Shown here: one piece after another, positions 1-8,907 of the stretch
Numbering within the stretch: position 1 is the stretch's first letter
How the letters are laid out: every line of letters starts with the position of its first letter
Translations under genes and position numbers: made by a program
Notes under the pieces: generated by a model
Databases searched by the model: none
Told to the model about the DNA's origin: nothing
Seen by the model: only the letters and a program-made list of their open reading frames with translations
Source of the DNA: Chitinophaga pinensis
Lineage (GTDB): Bacteria > Bacteroidota > Bacteroidia > B-17B0 > Aurantibacillaceae
DNA length: 34,641 bases
Direction of reading: 5' to 3'
Assembly: GCA_945887955.1 (NCBI GenBank)
Contig: CAMCZO010000025.1
Coordinates: 1 to 34,641, forward strand

Positions 1-477
1 AATAATTTAAGCGCCGTTTTGGGGGATAATAATTATCAGTGGCTAGTTAATGGCATTAATCAAAGTAATGAATTAAACCCAAAAATTACTTTTACTCAGG
101 TGGCTGAATACAAAATAACACTAAAAGCCACCACAATAGATGGATGTAAAGATGAGCTAAGCAAAACCTTGGTGGTGAAAAATAATTTTAATTTATTTAT
201 TCCTAATTCATTTACGCCAAATAACGATGGGAAAAACGATGTGTTTATCCCCATATTTTCTAATTTTGGAATAGACACTAAACAATATGATCTTGAAATA
301 TTTGACCGTTGGGGAAGTTCAATATTCCGCTCAACCGATATTTACAAAGGCTGGGATGGCACAAACAAAAATAGCGATGAGCCGATCAAAGAAGGTCTGT
401 ATATCTATAAAATAAAATACAAAGCCCTTGATGGCATTTTCTATAATACAATGGGACATCTTACTTTATTGAAGTGA
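1..477 (+). CDS. C-terminal end of a secreted protein with PKD-like and T9SS type B (CHU_C) sorting domain; 5' end outside window
   Basis: The frame is open from base 1, so the gene starts upstream of the window. The first ~50 residues look like the end of a PKD/Ig-like beta domain (pattern VAEYKITLKATTIDGC). From about base 190 comes a classic gliding-motility-associated C-terminal domain: IPNSFTPNNDGKNDVF, then FDRWGSSIFRS, YKGWDG and EGLYIYKIKY, ending in LTLLK. In Bacteroidota this domain directs secretion through the type IX system and attachment or release at the cell surface, so the protein is probably a large extracellular adhesin or enzyme. What its upstream domains do cannot be seen here. 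The downstream gene purQ has its own promoter, so this gene is likely the end of its own transcript. Confidence 0.9.
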   Translation, partial: NNLSAVLGDNNYQWLVNGINQSNELNPKITFTQVAEYKITLKATTIDGCKDELSKTLVVKNNFNLFIPNSFTPNNDGKNDVFIPIFSNFGIDTKQYDLEIFDRWGSSIFRSTDIYKGWDGTNKNSDEPIKEGLYIYKIKYKALDGIFYNTMGHLTLLK

Positions 478-578
478 TTTTAATTAATATAATAATCTAG
501 TTTATTTAATCAAATTTAAATCAGTCTTTTTTTTAATACATTGTTAAAAATAAATACAAGAATTCTAAATGAACTTGA

Positions 579-586
579 TATTTTTG
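579..586 (+). promoter_or_regulatory. Probable -7 promoter element (TAnnTTTG) for purQ
   Basis: TATTTTTG matches the Bacteroidota sigma-A -7 consensus TAnnTTTG exactly and lies 20 bases before the purQ ATG. I see no good TTG element at the expected -33 spacing. Placement is by pattern only. Confidence 0.5.
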
Positions 587-606
587 TAACCTAAAATTAA
601 TCTATT

Positions 607-1293
607 ATGAAATTTGGTGTTGTTGTTTTTCCCGGATCTAATTGTGATGAGGATATGGTTTATGTTTTACAAACCGTAATGAAGCAAAACACTATAAAAT
701 TGTGGCACAAAAATACAGATTTAGAGGGATGTACTCACATTGTTTTGCCTGGTGGTTTTTCTTATGGAGATTATTTAAGAAGCGGAGCTATTGCAAAATT
801 TTCGCCAATAATGCAAAGCGTAATTAATCATGCAAACAGTGGAGGCTTTTTATTTGGAGTGTGTAATGGCTTTCAGATATTATGTGAAACTGGTTTGCTT
901 CAAGGAGCACTATTACATAACAACACTAGAAAATTTATTTGTAAAAATGTTTATATAAAATCACAAACTACTAATTCATTAATTACTTCAAAAATTCCGG
1001 AAAACAGATCGTTAAAAATTCCTATTGCACATGGCGAAGGGAAATATTTTTCGGATGCACAAACCATGAAAAAATTAAATCAAAACAATCAAATATTATT
1101 TAGATATTGTGATGTTAATGGAAATATTACAGATGAAGCAAATCCTAATGGAGCGATAGAAAATATTGCGGGTATTTGTAATGAAAGTCGAAATGTTTTT
1201 GGAATGATGCCTCATCCTGAAAGAGCCAGCGATAAAGAATTATTTAACGAAGATGGAAAGTTTTTGTTTGAAAGTATTTTAGAAAATAATTAG
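607..1293 (+). CDS. purQ: Phosphoribosylformylglycinamidine synthase, glutaminase subunit PurQ
   Basis: PurQ is the class I glutamine amidotransferase subunit of FGAM synthase. It releases ammonia from glutamine for the fourth step of de novo purine synthesis and acts in the cytoplasm with PurS and a small PurL. The 228-residue length fits stand-alone PurQ. The N-terminus reads VVVFPGSNCDEDM, followed by the oxyanion-loop motif PGGFSYGDYLRSGA, the nucleophile elbow GVCNGFQ (Cys86) and the His-Glu pair in MPHPERA (His203, Glu205). All catalytic residues are present. Many Bacteroidota carry instead one large PurL with a fused amidotransferase domain, so a separate purQ implies the split enzyme here; purS and purL are not in the window. 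A glycosyltransferase gene follows after 6 bases and is probably cotranscribed. Confidence 0.95.
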   Translation: MKFGVVVFPGSNCDEDMVYVLQTVMKQNTIKLWHKNTDLEGCTHIVLPGGFSYGDYLRSGAIAKFSPIMQSVINHANSGGFLFGVCNGFQILCETGLLQGALLHNNTRKFICKNVYIKSQTTNSLITSKIPENRSLKIPIAHGEGKYFSDAQTMKKLNQNNQILFRYCDVNGNITDEANPNGAIENIAGICNESRNVFGMMPHPERASDKELFNEDGKFLFESILENN

Positions 1294-1299
1294 TAGCCA

Positions 1300-2016
1300 A
1301 TGTCAAAAATTTTATCAATTCTTATACCTGCATACAACGAGGGGAAGACAATTCATTTAATTCTCGATAAAATAATTGCCGTTAATTTACCCGATAATAT
1401 TGATAAAGAAATTATAATTGTTAATGATTACTCAAGCGACGATACAAAAGAAGCGATAGAAAGTTATTTTAAAAAAAGTTCCTTTATAAATTATACATTA
1501 TTTAACCAAATTAAAAATAAGGGCAAAGGCGCAGCTATTCACAAAGCTATTGAACTAGCAAAAGGCGATTATATAATTATTCAAGATGCCGATTTAGAAT
1601 ACGATCCTAATGAATATAACATATTACTTAAGCCAATTTTAGATGATGTTGCTGATGTAGTTTATGGTTCGCGATTTATTGGTGGGAAACCACACCGGAT
1701 TTTGTTTTTTTGGCATAGTCTTGGCAATAAACTTTTGACTTTTTTAAGCAATAGCTTTAATAATTTGAATCTCACTGATATGGAAACTTGTTACAAGTTA
1801 TTTCGTTCTGAAATTATAAAAAATATCAATTTAAAAGAAAAACGTTTTGGGTTTGAGCCAGAGGTAACAGCAAAAATAGCCCGGCTAAAAAATATAAGAA
1901 TTTATGAAGTCGGCATTTCATACTATGGAAGAACATATGAAGATGGGAAAAAGATTAATTGGAAGGATGGTTTTAGAGCAATTTATAGTATTATAAAATA
2001 TGGCCTATTTCATTGA
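1300..2016 (+). CDS. Family 2 glycosyltransferase, polyprenyl-phosphate sugar transferase (DPM1) type
   Basis: This is a 238-residue GT-A enzyme without membrane segments, like dolichol-phosphate mannosyltransferase homologues. Visible parts are the N-terminal strand [15 protein letters not shown], the acidic loop [12 protein letters not shown], the stretch [17 protein letters not shown], the metal-binding DAD (Asp96 and Asp98) in [12 protein letters not shown], and the acceptor-side ETCYKLFR and [12 protein letters not shown] motifs typical of this subfamily. It probably loads a sugar onto a lipid carrier at the inner face of the cytoplasmic membrane, and GT-C enzymes could then use that sugar. 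Two GT-C-like proteins are encoded convergently just downstream. Donor and acceptor cannot be told from sequence. The start lies 6 bases after the purQ stop. Confidence 0.85.
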   Translation: MSKILSILIPAYNEGKTIHLILDKIIAVNLPDNIDKEIIIVNDYSSDDTKEAIESYFKKSSFINYTLFNQIKNKGKGAAIHKAIELAKGDYIIIQDADLEYDPNEYNILLKPILDDVADVVYGSRFIGGKPHRILFFWHSLGNKLLTFLSNSFNNLNLTDMETCYKLFRSEIIKNINLKEKRFGFEPEVTAKIARLKNIRIYEVGISYYGRTYEDGKKINWKDGFRAIYSIIKYGLFH

Positions 2017-2065
2017 AGATTTAAATTCAAAAATTACAAAAAAATCTAAATCTTTATCTAAAACA

Positions 2066-3643
2066 TTAATGTATAATATTAATTTTTTTTAATGGTAATT
2101 CCTTCAGGTTTATCCAAACATTTCGACTTTCTTCATTCGGATTATTCCAATAAAAACTAAACCCTTCAGGAGATGTTGCAGAATAGCCATTTAAGCACTT
2201 TAATGAAAGTGATTGCGAAGCTAGCATAGCGTCTAATTGATATTCGTGAGAATAAGATGTCATAGAATCTGGTTCATAAGAAACAATGCCATCTTTGGAT
2301 ATATTTTTCATTTTACAAATTAGGTTATTAATTCTTTTTTGAGAAATGCTTTTTTCTACTCTATGTGTAGTGTTAGCAAAACTAAAATTATCAATGATTA
2401 TTACACACATTACTAAAATAAATAAGCTAAACTGATTCCATCTTTTCATGGTATTGAAAAATAAGTTAAAAACAAAAGCAACAGCTATGGCATAAAATAT
2501 AAGTTCTAAATTAATAATACGCTGAAGAGCTCTCATAGAACCAAATCCTGGAATATTAAATATAAGTTTATAAAAAGAGAATTCATTTATACGGATAAAA
2601 AATAAAAAAGTAAAAAAACAGGTGAATAATAAAATGATTGTATTTGCAGAATTCTTTTTTGAATAAACTCTATAGATTACAACAACAAAAAATATTAAAA
2701 TTGAAATACTTGCTAAGCCTCCTGGAAAGAGACGGTGATCCCAAAAAGAAGGATACTCATCGGCAATATGTTCTAATTTTACCCAAAATAAGGTCCCTGG
2801 ACTAGAAAAAAAATAGGATTTAATAGTGGGGATATTTTGAACTATTTCATGGTAAGAATAAAAGCCAGATAGTTCGGCTCTTTTAATATAAGGAAAAATT
2901 AATGGCATTAAAATTAAACTATTTAATAATAATGAAATTAAAATACTTCGGCACCATTTGAACTCTTTTATCTTAGTTAGATATAAATTTCGTTTTACAA
3001 AAAACGAAGAAAGTACTAAAAAAGCTACAGGAATAATTAACATGAAACCTAAATAAATACCACAATATATTTGAAATACTACAAAAAAAATCATTGCAAA
3101 AAAATAATTTGGGTTTAGGTTTTCAATAAATAATAATCCCATCCATAATGCTATTGGAATGGCAAACCTAGGAATGGTTTGCGCATGGCCAATTTGATTT
3201 TGAAGAGCCAATGAGCATGAATAGACTATTGCACCAAGTATAGCTGCAATAGGATTTTTAAAAAGATATTTTAGTAGAAAATAACAGCTACAGTAGTTTA
3301 AACAAATCATTAATAAAAACCAAAATTGAAAGGACGTTTCTCTATCTTGACCAAAAATTCTAAAAATAGAATAAAAAGGAGCTGAGCCCAAAAGATTATC
3401 TGAAAAAGCAATGATGTTTTTTTCAGGAAACATAAATGGCGCGTTCCAAAAAGAATCCAAATTGCCACAAAAAAATTGATGAGCATGTTCTAAAAGATAA
3501 TTATTAAAACGAGCATCACCTAAATCTCCCGGAAAATAAATTAAAGAAAAGCTTGTAATGTTAAGTCCAAAAAAAAACAAACACACTAATAATCCAAGGA
3601 AAAAAGTAGCGTTTCTAATAAAATTATTCTGATGAATTTGCAT
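2066..3643 (-). CDS. Large polytopic membrane protein, GT-C glycosyltransferase-like
   Basis: The 525-residue protein has roughly 11 to 13 hydrophobic segments. Its first extracytoplasmic loop is acidic, with FPGDLGDARFNNYLLEHAHQ, where Asp-Leu-Gly-Asp resembles the loop-1 acidic pair of GT-C enzymes that use polyprenyl-phosphate sugars. The C-terminal ~100 residues form a soluble tail containing CLNGYSATSPEGF, which I associate with other uncharacterised membrane proteins of this kind. It is the last gene of the minus-strand run and follows another GT-C-like gene with a 9-base gap. It probably transfers a sugar to a surface glycan or protein outside the membrane. I recognise the fold class, not a specific family, so the function is inferred. 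Confidence 0.6.
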   Translation of the reverse strand: MQIHQNNFIRNATFFLGLLVCLFFFGLNITSFSLIYFPGDLGDARFNNYLLEHAHQFFCGNLDSFWNAPFMFPEKNIIAFSDNLLGSAPFYSIFRIFGQDRETSFQFWFLLMICLNYCSCYFLLKYLFKNPIAAILGAIVYSCSLALQNQIGHAQTIPRFAIPIALWMGLLFIENLNPNYFFAMIFFVVFQIYCGIYLGFMLIIPVAFLVLSSFFVKRNLYLTKIKEFKWCRSILISLLLNSLILMPLIFPYIKRAELSGFYSYHEIVQNIPTIKSYFFSSPGTLFWVKLEHIADEYPSFWDHRLFPGGLASISILIFFVVVIYRVYSKKNSANTIILLFTCFFTFLFFIRINEFSFYKLIFNIPGFGSMRALQRIINLELIFYAIAVAFVFNLFFNTMKRWNQFSLFILVMCVIIIDNFSFANTTHRVEKSISQKRINNLICKMKNISKDGIVSYEPDSMTSYSHEYQLDAMLASQSLSLKCLNGYSATSPEGFSFYWNNPNEESRNVWINLKELPLKKINIIH

Positions 3644-3652
3644 TAACTAATA

Positions 3653-5239
3653 TTAATTGAATAGTTTATAAATAAGTAGGCTTCTGTGACTTGATATTAT
3701 TTTTTCTTTAAGATCTTTTCCATATATCTTATTAAACAGAATAGTATCATTAACAACTAAATATTTATACTTTGGATTACTTACTAATTTTTTTAAATCA
3801 GTTGAAGAAATAGCCGTGTCAAAACTATAACCTAGTTGATTAGACAGATACATTTGATTACAAAAATAGTTATCGAAAGCAAATAAAACCTTGTTATCTC
3901 TTTTGATTCCCAAACTTCTTAATTTAGTCTCAAGGTCTTCATAGGCAATATAAGTATTAGTAGGATCAGATGAGAGCACGTATTCACTAAACCGATCATT
4001 ATATTGTTTTTTAGTCCAAATTCGACATTCTTTAATATTAAAATAGATGATAATAAATAATATTAATAAAATTATAGAAGAATATTTGTCAGAAATAGTT
4101 CTTATAAAATCAGCGAAAGTTAAAAACAAAAAGAATACAACGGGCAATAATGATATAATATAATAGTCGTGCCACATAAATTGGTTTAAAAATAAATAAA
4201 TATAGCATAACGATCCCAAAATATATAAGACAGTAATAGTAGCTAATAATCTGTTTACAAATTTGAATCCAATTATTAAAATTAAAATTATGGCAGCTAT
4301 AAAAACATACGTCTCGTATGGATAATATTGAAAGAGCCAAAAATTTATTACGGTCTCATATACTTTTGAAACAACTTCCCAACTACTTGCAAAAACTGGT
4401 TCGAGTGAGAATGTTACATTATTATTTATTTTAGCAAGCCAAGAGGCATAACAATACCATGAGATAACAATAGCAAAACCCAACAAAATATGCAACGTAA
4501 TTTTTTTTCGGTTTAAAAATATATTTTCTTTGCCATTTGTTTTAAAAAATTTCAGATAATCTAAAGCTATTAAAAATAATACAACTATAAATCCCATTAA
4601 AAATGGCGCCTTAATTAATGCGCTTAAGCATCCAAATAAAATAAACAATTTTAAATTATAAGTTTTATTCGATTCTAAGAAGATGAAAAAGAAATACCAA
4701 GCAGTAAGCATTAAACCAAAAGCAGGTGCATCAGGCATAAAATTTGGAATATAATATAAAAGAACGGGTGAAAAAGATGCTGCTAAAACAAGTACAATTG
4801 ACAGAATAATATTTTTAATATATTTTAAAACTAAGAGATTATAAAAAATAAAACCAATAGAGCATAAAAATAAACTAATGTATTTTAAGTAAATTTCGTT
4901 GAACCCGAAACACTTATAAAAAATTGCAGCAGTATAATAAATTATCGGAAATTCAAGACCTGTTATCCGACTTTCACCATCAATATTAACTGTTTTCTGA
5001 ACTCGTGGCTTAAAAAAATTCATATCTTCTTCATAATAATTTAATGCAACTGAAGCCCTCTGACATTGTGCAGATGAGTGAACAGAACAGGGTCTTTTAT
5101 GAAGGTAGTTATATGTACCTATGTAAGAATAAAAATAAAAATGTAAGGATATTATAAATAAAATTGATGCAATAATATTTCTACTGTATGTATTTTTAAT
5201 TTTAAATTTATTTAAAAAAATATTTATTTTATCTTTCAA
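3653..5239 (-). CDS. GT-C family membrane glycosyltransferase (ArnT/PMT-like)
   Basis: The 528-residue protein has a short cytoplasmic N-terminus, a first membrane segment near residues 22-40 and about ten more. The first outer loop holds SVHSSAQCQRASVALNYYEE and later SRITGLEFPIIYYTAAIFYK, the arrangement seen in GT39/GT83 enzymes (dolichol-phosphate mannosyl transferases, ArnT). FMPDAPAFGLMLTAWYFFF resembles the PD motif of that superfamily. A soluble C-terminal tail of ~110 residues follows. The start is a TTG at 5237-5239; no ATG lies near enough upstream of the first membrane helix. The gene follows the lipoprotein gene by 14 bases and precedes a second GT-C-like gene by 9, so the three are probably cotranscribed and act on the same surface glycan. 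Confidence 0.65.
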   Translation of the reverse strand: MKDKINIFLNKFKIKNTYSRNIIASILFIISLHFYFYSYIGTYNYLHKRPCSVHSSAQCQRASVALNYYEEDMNFFKPRVQKTVNIDGESRITGLEFPIIYYTAAIFYKCFGFNEIYLKYISLFLCSIGFIFYNLLVLKYIKNIILSIVLVLAASFSPVLLYYIPNFMPDAPAFGLMLTAWYFFFIFLESNKTYNLKLFILFGCLSALIKAPFLMGFIVVLFLIALDYLKFFKTNGKENIFLNRKKITLHILLGFAIVISWYCYASWLAKINNNVTFSLEPVFASSWEVVSKVYETVINFWLFQYYPYETYVFIAAIILILIIGFKFVNRLLATITVLYILGSLCYIYLFLNQFMWHDYYIISLLPVVFFLFLTFADFIRTISDKYSSIILLILFIIIYFNIKECRIWTKKQYNDRFSEYVLSSDPTNTYIAYEDLETKLRSLGIKRDNKVLFAFDNYFCNQMYLSNQLGYSFDTAISSTDLKKLVSNPKYKYLVVNDTILFNKIYGKDLKEKIISSHRSLLIYKLFN

Positions 5240-5253
5240 TTACAAGATATTAA

Positions 5254-5787
5254 TTAGGGTTTATATTTAATAGTTACTGATAAAGAATCTACATCAAATT
5301 TTTCAAAATTTACATCTCCTAAAACGGCAAAAGTATTTATATAATTATATTCCTTACCATCAAAGGTTTCATTTAAATCAATTGAGTCTTTATACCAACT
5401 CCATTTATTTATTTCTTTATATGCATATTTTAAAAAAATTGGTTTCCAAATCAATACTTTATTTTCATTTCCAGATAAAACTGCAGTTGTAATAGTTGAT
5501 TTAGAATAAATATTATTTGTACGAAATTTACCACAAACAACAATTCGAATTTTTTTACTTTTGTAAAGCTCTTTAACTTTAAAAACTAATTCTTGGCCAT
5601 GTGCACCGGGTTTTGAATAACTTAAGTAATTAGAATGTGAAGAAGAATCCCTTAATAAATTATCATCAATAAATTTTTTTTTATCAGGCACTAATCTTTC
5701 TTGATTAATTGTCACATAAGATTCATCACATGACATTAATACAATAAGTGCTAAAAGAAAAATAACAAAAAAATAGGATTTTCTCAT
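5254..5787 (-). CDS. Predicted lipoprotein of unknown function
   Basis: The first 20 residues are a clear lipoprotein signal: Lys/Arg, a hydrophobic core FFVIFLLALIVL, and a lipobox ending in Cys20 (LMSC). The remaining ~155 residues look like a beta-rich domain, with alternating hydrophobic strands around ELVFKVKELY, KIRIVVCGKFR and SLSVTIKYKP. I do not recognise a family. It lies one base after scoB and 14 bases before a GT-C gene, in the same tightly packed run. It would be anchored in the inner or outer membrane and could serve the neighbouring O-acylation and glycosyltransfer enzymes, but that rests only on position. Confidence 0.75.
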   Translation of the reverse strand: MRKSYFFVIFLLALIVLMSCDESYVTINQERLVPDKKKFIDDNLLRDSSSHSNYLSYSKPGAHGQELVFKVKELYKSKKIRIVVCGKFRTNNIYSKSTITTAVLSGNENKVLIWKPIFLKYAYKEINKWSWYKDSIDLNETFDGKEYNYINTFAVLGDVNFEKFDVDSLSVTIKYKP

Positions 5788-5788
5788 T

Positions 5789-6445
5789 TTATATAACCAT
5801 TTCTTTTATGTTGCCTTCAATTATTAATTTTCCGGCAGTCGCATTTTTTATTTGTTCTATACTAATGCCAGGAGCCCTTTCTAATAATTTAAATCCACCG
5901 TGATGAGAAATTTCATAAACACCAAGTTCTGTTACAACCTTTTTAACACATGCGATGCCGGTTAATGGTAATTCACATTTTTGTAAAAACTTTGATTGCC
6001 CAGCTTTATTTACTTGTTGCATAGCGACAATAATATTTTTGGCACTAGCAACTAAATCCATAGCGCCGCCCATTCCTTTAACCATTTTTCCAGGAATTTT
6101 CCAATTTGCTATATCTCCTGTTTCACTCACTTCCATAGCTCCCAAAATAGTTAAATCAACTTTTTGAGCTCTAATCATTCCAAAACTTAATGCGCTATCA
6201 AAAATACTTGACCCTTTAAGAAGGGTAATAGTTTGTTTCCCAGCATTTATTAAATCTGCATTTTCTTCACCTTCAAATGGGAAAGGGCCCATACCTAAAA
6301 TTCCATTTTCTGATTGCAATACGATATTAAATCCTTCTGGAATATAGTTTGCAACCAAGGTTGGAATTCCTATTCCTAAATTAACAAACATGCCATCTTT
6401 AACTTCTTGAGCAATGCGTTTAGCAATACCATTTTTATCTAACAT
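5789..6445 (-). CDS. scoB: 3-oxoacid (succinyl-CoA:acetoacetate) CoA-transferase subunit B
   Basis: Subunit B of the type I CoA-transferase that moves CoA from succinyl-CoA to acetoacetate, used in ketone body or branched-chain and aromatic catabolism. The 218-residue protein matches the family length. It has FVNLGIGIPTLVANYIPEG near the N-terminus and the signature LQSENGILGMGP, in which Glu46 is the residue that forms the glutamyl-CoA thioester. The C-terminus carries GKMVKGMGGAMDLV and ISHHGGFKLLERA, both typical. Its partner scoA lies at 8908-9618 on the same strand, but the two are separated by an MBOAT acyltransferase and an SGNH-like gene instead of adjoining. The gap to the upstream gene is two bases, and the ATG follows without a Shine-Dalgarno. 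Confidence 0.93.
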   Translation of the reverse strand: MLDKNGIAKRIAQEVKDGMFVNLGIGIPTLVANYIPEGFNIVLQSENGILGMGPFPFEGEENADLINAGKQTITLLKGSSIFDSALSFGMIRAQKVDLTILGAMEVSETGDIANWKIPGKMVKGMGGAMDLVASAKNIIVAMQQVNKAGQSKFLQKCELPLTGIACVKKVVTELGVYEISHHGGFKLLERAPGISIEQIKNATAGKLIIEGNIKEMVI

Positions 6446-6447
6446 AA

Positions 6448-7491
6448 CTAATATAAATTTTTATAATCATTATTAAATTTATTTTTAATTGCAATAGCTA
6501 AATTTTTTGCAATTACCATTCGACCTTTATAACCATAGTGTTCTGTAGTCCATGTTTGATCTGTAAATTCTTTTCCACTTACTAATTCTAAATTATCAAC
6601 CACAATACAATTATTTTTCGAATATCGTTTAACCAAAAAATCTCTATTTTCTTTTATTAAAAATACCAATTCCTTTCCTACTAAACTATCTGCATACTCT
6701 ATATTTTCGGCTAATAAATTTAAATATAAAGGGACCTCGTTGATATTGCACCAATTTAAAATTTCATCATAATCTTTTATCCTAGGGTTAGATTCCTTAA
6801 TATTAAATGCATAACTTTTAACATAATGACAAGCTAATTCAATCTTATCATTATCCCAAGAACCATCAGCCTTTATATAACTCCCATTTGCCATTGAATT
6901 ATCCCATTCTTTGACTGTTTTATATTTAAACGGAAAAGGAAATATTAATTGAGTATTTTCCCATTCATTAAGCATTTCTTTTTCTCGTTGCTTTTCAGTT
7001 TTATTATCAAAAGCCTGAAGAGAAAGTAAAAATCTATTAATTAAATTTGGATAAGGTTGAGCAAGAACCATAGACTCTTGAAGTGGAGTTTCAAGTTTTG
7101 AATGAATCCATGCAGCATCAAAAGAGCGCAGGTTAAGTGTAACAATAATAGCTTTTGGTTTGTGTTCTTTTAGATTAATTTGAGTAAGCCATTTTTTAAA
7201 AATACCAGCGTGGCTTGCTGGTTTATTTATCGCAGTTATTTTTAATTTAGGATAAAAAAAATTGGTAATTTCAGAAATACTGTTTTTTATCGAATCATCT
7301 TCTCGAGTATTAAAGTTAGATGATTCTGCAAAATAAAAAATATCTGTTGTTGCTTGGTTATTATTTATTTCTAATATCTGCTCACACTTCTCAGCTAAAT
7401 CTTTTTTATAAAAAGTTAGATTATAAATAATATTTAAGACGATTGTAATTAAAATTAACAAACAAATTTTTATTACTATTTTTTTTATCAT
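6448..7491 (-). CDS. Membrane-anchored SGNH-hydrolase-like protein, partner of the MBOAT acyltransferase
   Basis: I place the start at the ATG whose A is shared with the MBOAT stop codon (TAATG, base 7491). The longer reading from 7575 would overlap the MBOAT gene by 85 bases. The resulting 347-residue protein begins with one transmembrane helix (about residues 5-26) and has an extracytoplasmic body. YFAESSNFN (Ser57 or Ser58) resembles the GDSx nucleophile block of SGNH hydrolases, SHAG could be block II, TLNLRS block III, and TTEHYGYKGR (Glu317-His318) the acid-His block. DltD and AlgX/AlgJ-like proteins have this layout and finish acyl transfer outside the membrane for an MBOAT partner. 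The motifs are divergent, so the family call is inferred from layout plus neighbour. Confidence 0.6.
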   Translation of the reverse strand: MIKKIVIKICLLILITIVLNIIYNLTFYKKDLAEKCEQILEINNNQATTDIFYFAESSNFNTREDDSIKNSISEITNFFYPKLKITAINKPASHAGIFKKWLTQINLKEHKPKAIIVTLNLRSFDAAWIHSKLETPLQESMVLAQPYPNLINRFLLSLQAFDNKTEKQREKEMLNEWENTQLIFPFPFKYKTVKEWDNSMANGSYIKADGSWDNDKIELACHYVKSYAFNIKESNPRIKDYDEILNWCNINEVPLYLNLLAENIEYADSLVGKELVFLIKENRDFLVKRYSKNNCIVVDNLELVSGKEFTDQTWTTEHYGYKGRMVIAKNLAIAIKNKFNNDYKNLY

Positions 7492-8897
7492 TAAAACTGG
7501 AAATAAATAAATGAGAATTTTTCTGTGCCAGATAAAGCAAATAAACAAAACAATAAAAATGAGTAGATTGCCCATCGATAAGGGGCTTTAAAAGTGTTGA
7601 GTTTTTTATCGAACCTAGAGTTATATTGAAAAAAATCAAAAATAATTAATCCTAATATGGCAATTAGTGGGACCTTCAAACTAATTACATTAAACTTAAT
7701 ATTATTATTTATAAATATGACACTAATAATTTCTTTTGCTTTATTAAAATTTTCGGCTCTAAAAAAAATCCAAATAAATGAAGTAACAATAAATGTTTTT
7801 AAAATAAGAAATACATTTAGTAAACTCCATTCTTTTTTAATTTCAAACATAAATATTTTTGAAAAATAGCGTTCTATTAATAAAACTAATCCGTGTAAGG
7901 CACCCCAAACTACAAAAGTCCAATTTGCGCCGTGCCAAAGACCACTTAGCATAAATACAATTAAAATATTTAAACTCCATCTCGGAATCGCTACTCGGTT
8001 TCCTCCGAGAGGTATATACAAATAATCTTTAAACCATGAGCTTAACGAAATATGCCAACGAGACCAAAATTCGGTAACACTTTTAGAAAAATAAGGGGTT
8101 TTAAAATTATCCATAATTGTAATGCCAAGTATTTTGGCGCTTCCTAATGCGATAGTTGAGTAACCAAAAAAATCTGCATAAATTTGAAAAGAAAACATAA
8201 AAACGCCTAGCAAAACTTCTTCGCTACTATGTTTTAAGGGGTCGTTATATATTTGATTAACAAATGGAGCAATGTTATCTGCAATTGTCATTTTAACAAA
8301 CAATCCAAATAAAACTAATTTTAGGCCATCAGAAATGTTTTGATAAATGAAATTCTGTTCTTTTTTTAATTCTTCGCCTAATCGATCATATCTTTCAATT
8401 GGTCCGGCGACCATTTGAGGAAAAAACAAGACATAGTTCGCAAAATAGCCTATATGTTTTTCGGCTTTTTGTTTGCCTCGATAAACCTCAATAGTATAAC
8501 TCATTGATTGAAATGTATGAAATGAAAGGCCAATGGGTAAAATAATTTGCAGATTAATTGGGTGAAAATCTTTTCCAAACAAAGAAAATAAAGGCGCTAA
8601 ATTATCATTTAAAAAATTGAAGTATTTAAAAAAACAAAGTAATAAAATATTGGCACTCAAACTTGCAATAAGATAGGTTAACTTTAATTTTCCTTCATTT
8701 TTTTCAATTGCAATGGCAGATAAATAATCTATTATTATAATAAAAAAAAGTATAAAAATATACTTAGGAATAAAAGCCATGTAAAAATAACAGCTGGAAA
8801 CAAAAATCAAAATCCATCTTAATTTTTGGGGTAATAGATAATATAACCCAACAACAATTGGCAGAAAAAATAAAAAATGTATTGAATTAAATAACAT
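7491..8897 (-). CDS. MBOAT family O-acyltransferase (AlgI/DltB type)
   Basis: This 468-residue polytopic enzyme passes acyl groups across the membrane for O-acylation of an extracytoplasmic glycan or polymer. Its ends fit the AlgI type: MLFNSIHFLFFLPIVVGLYY at the start, a mid-section with LPIGLSFHTFQSMSYTIEVY and FFPQMVAGPIERYDRL, FWSRWHISLSSWFKDYLYIP (His282), and SGLWHGANWTFVVWGALHG holding the invariant catalytic His322. It sits 10 bases after scoA and overlaps the SGNH-like gene by one base, so the pair should be translationally coupled. The acceptor could be peptidoglycan, a polysaccharide or a lipid; the sequence does not decide. No alginate genes are present. Confidence 0.92.
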   Translation of the reverse strand: MLFNSIHFLFFLPIVVGLYYLLPQKLRWILIFVSSCYFYMAFIPKYIFILFFIIIIDYLSAIAIEKNEGKLKLTYLIASLSANILLLCFFKYFNFLNDNLAPLFSLFGKDFHPINLQIILPIGLSFHTFQSMSYTIEVYRGKQKAEKHIGYFANYVLFFPQMVAGPIERYDRLGEELKKEQNFIYQNISDGLKLVLFGLFVKMTIADNIAPFVNQIYNDPLKHSSEEVLLGVFMFSFQIYADFFGYSTIALGSAKILGITIMDNFKTPYFSKSVTEFWSRWHISLSSWFKDYLYIPLGGNRVAIPRWSLNILIVFMLSGLWHGANWTFVVWGALHGLVLLIERYFSKIFMFEIKKEWSLLNVFLILKTFIVTSFIWIFFRAENFNKAKEIISVIFINNNIKFNVISLKVPLIAILGLIIFDFFQYNSRFDKKLNTFKAPYRWAIYSFLLFCLFALSGTEKFSFIYFQF

Positions 8898-8907
8898 TTA
8901 AAACAAA

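Noticed and set aside
2018..2054. AGATTTA/TAAATCT inverted repeat between the convergent GT2 and GT-C genes
   Set aside because: The stem is AT-rich with a loop of over 20 bases; not a credible terminator.
7492..7575. Longer N-terminus of the SGNH-like protein from ATG 7575
   Set aside because: It would overlap the MBOAT gene by 85 bases; the ATG sharing its A with the MBOAT stop gives a normal single-helix anchor and typical coupling.
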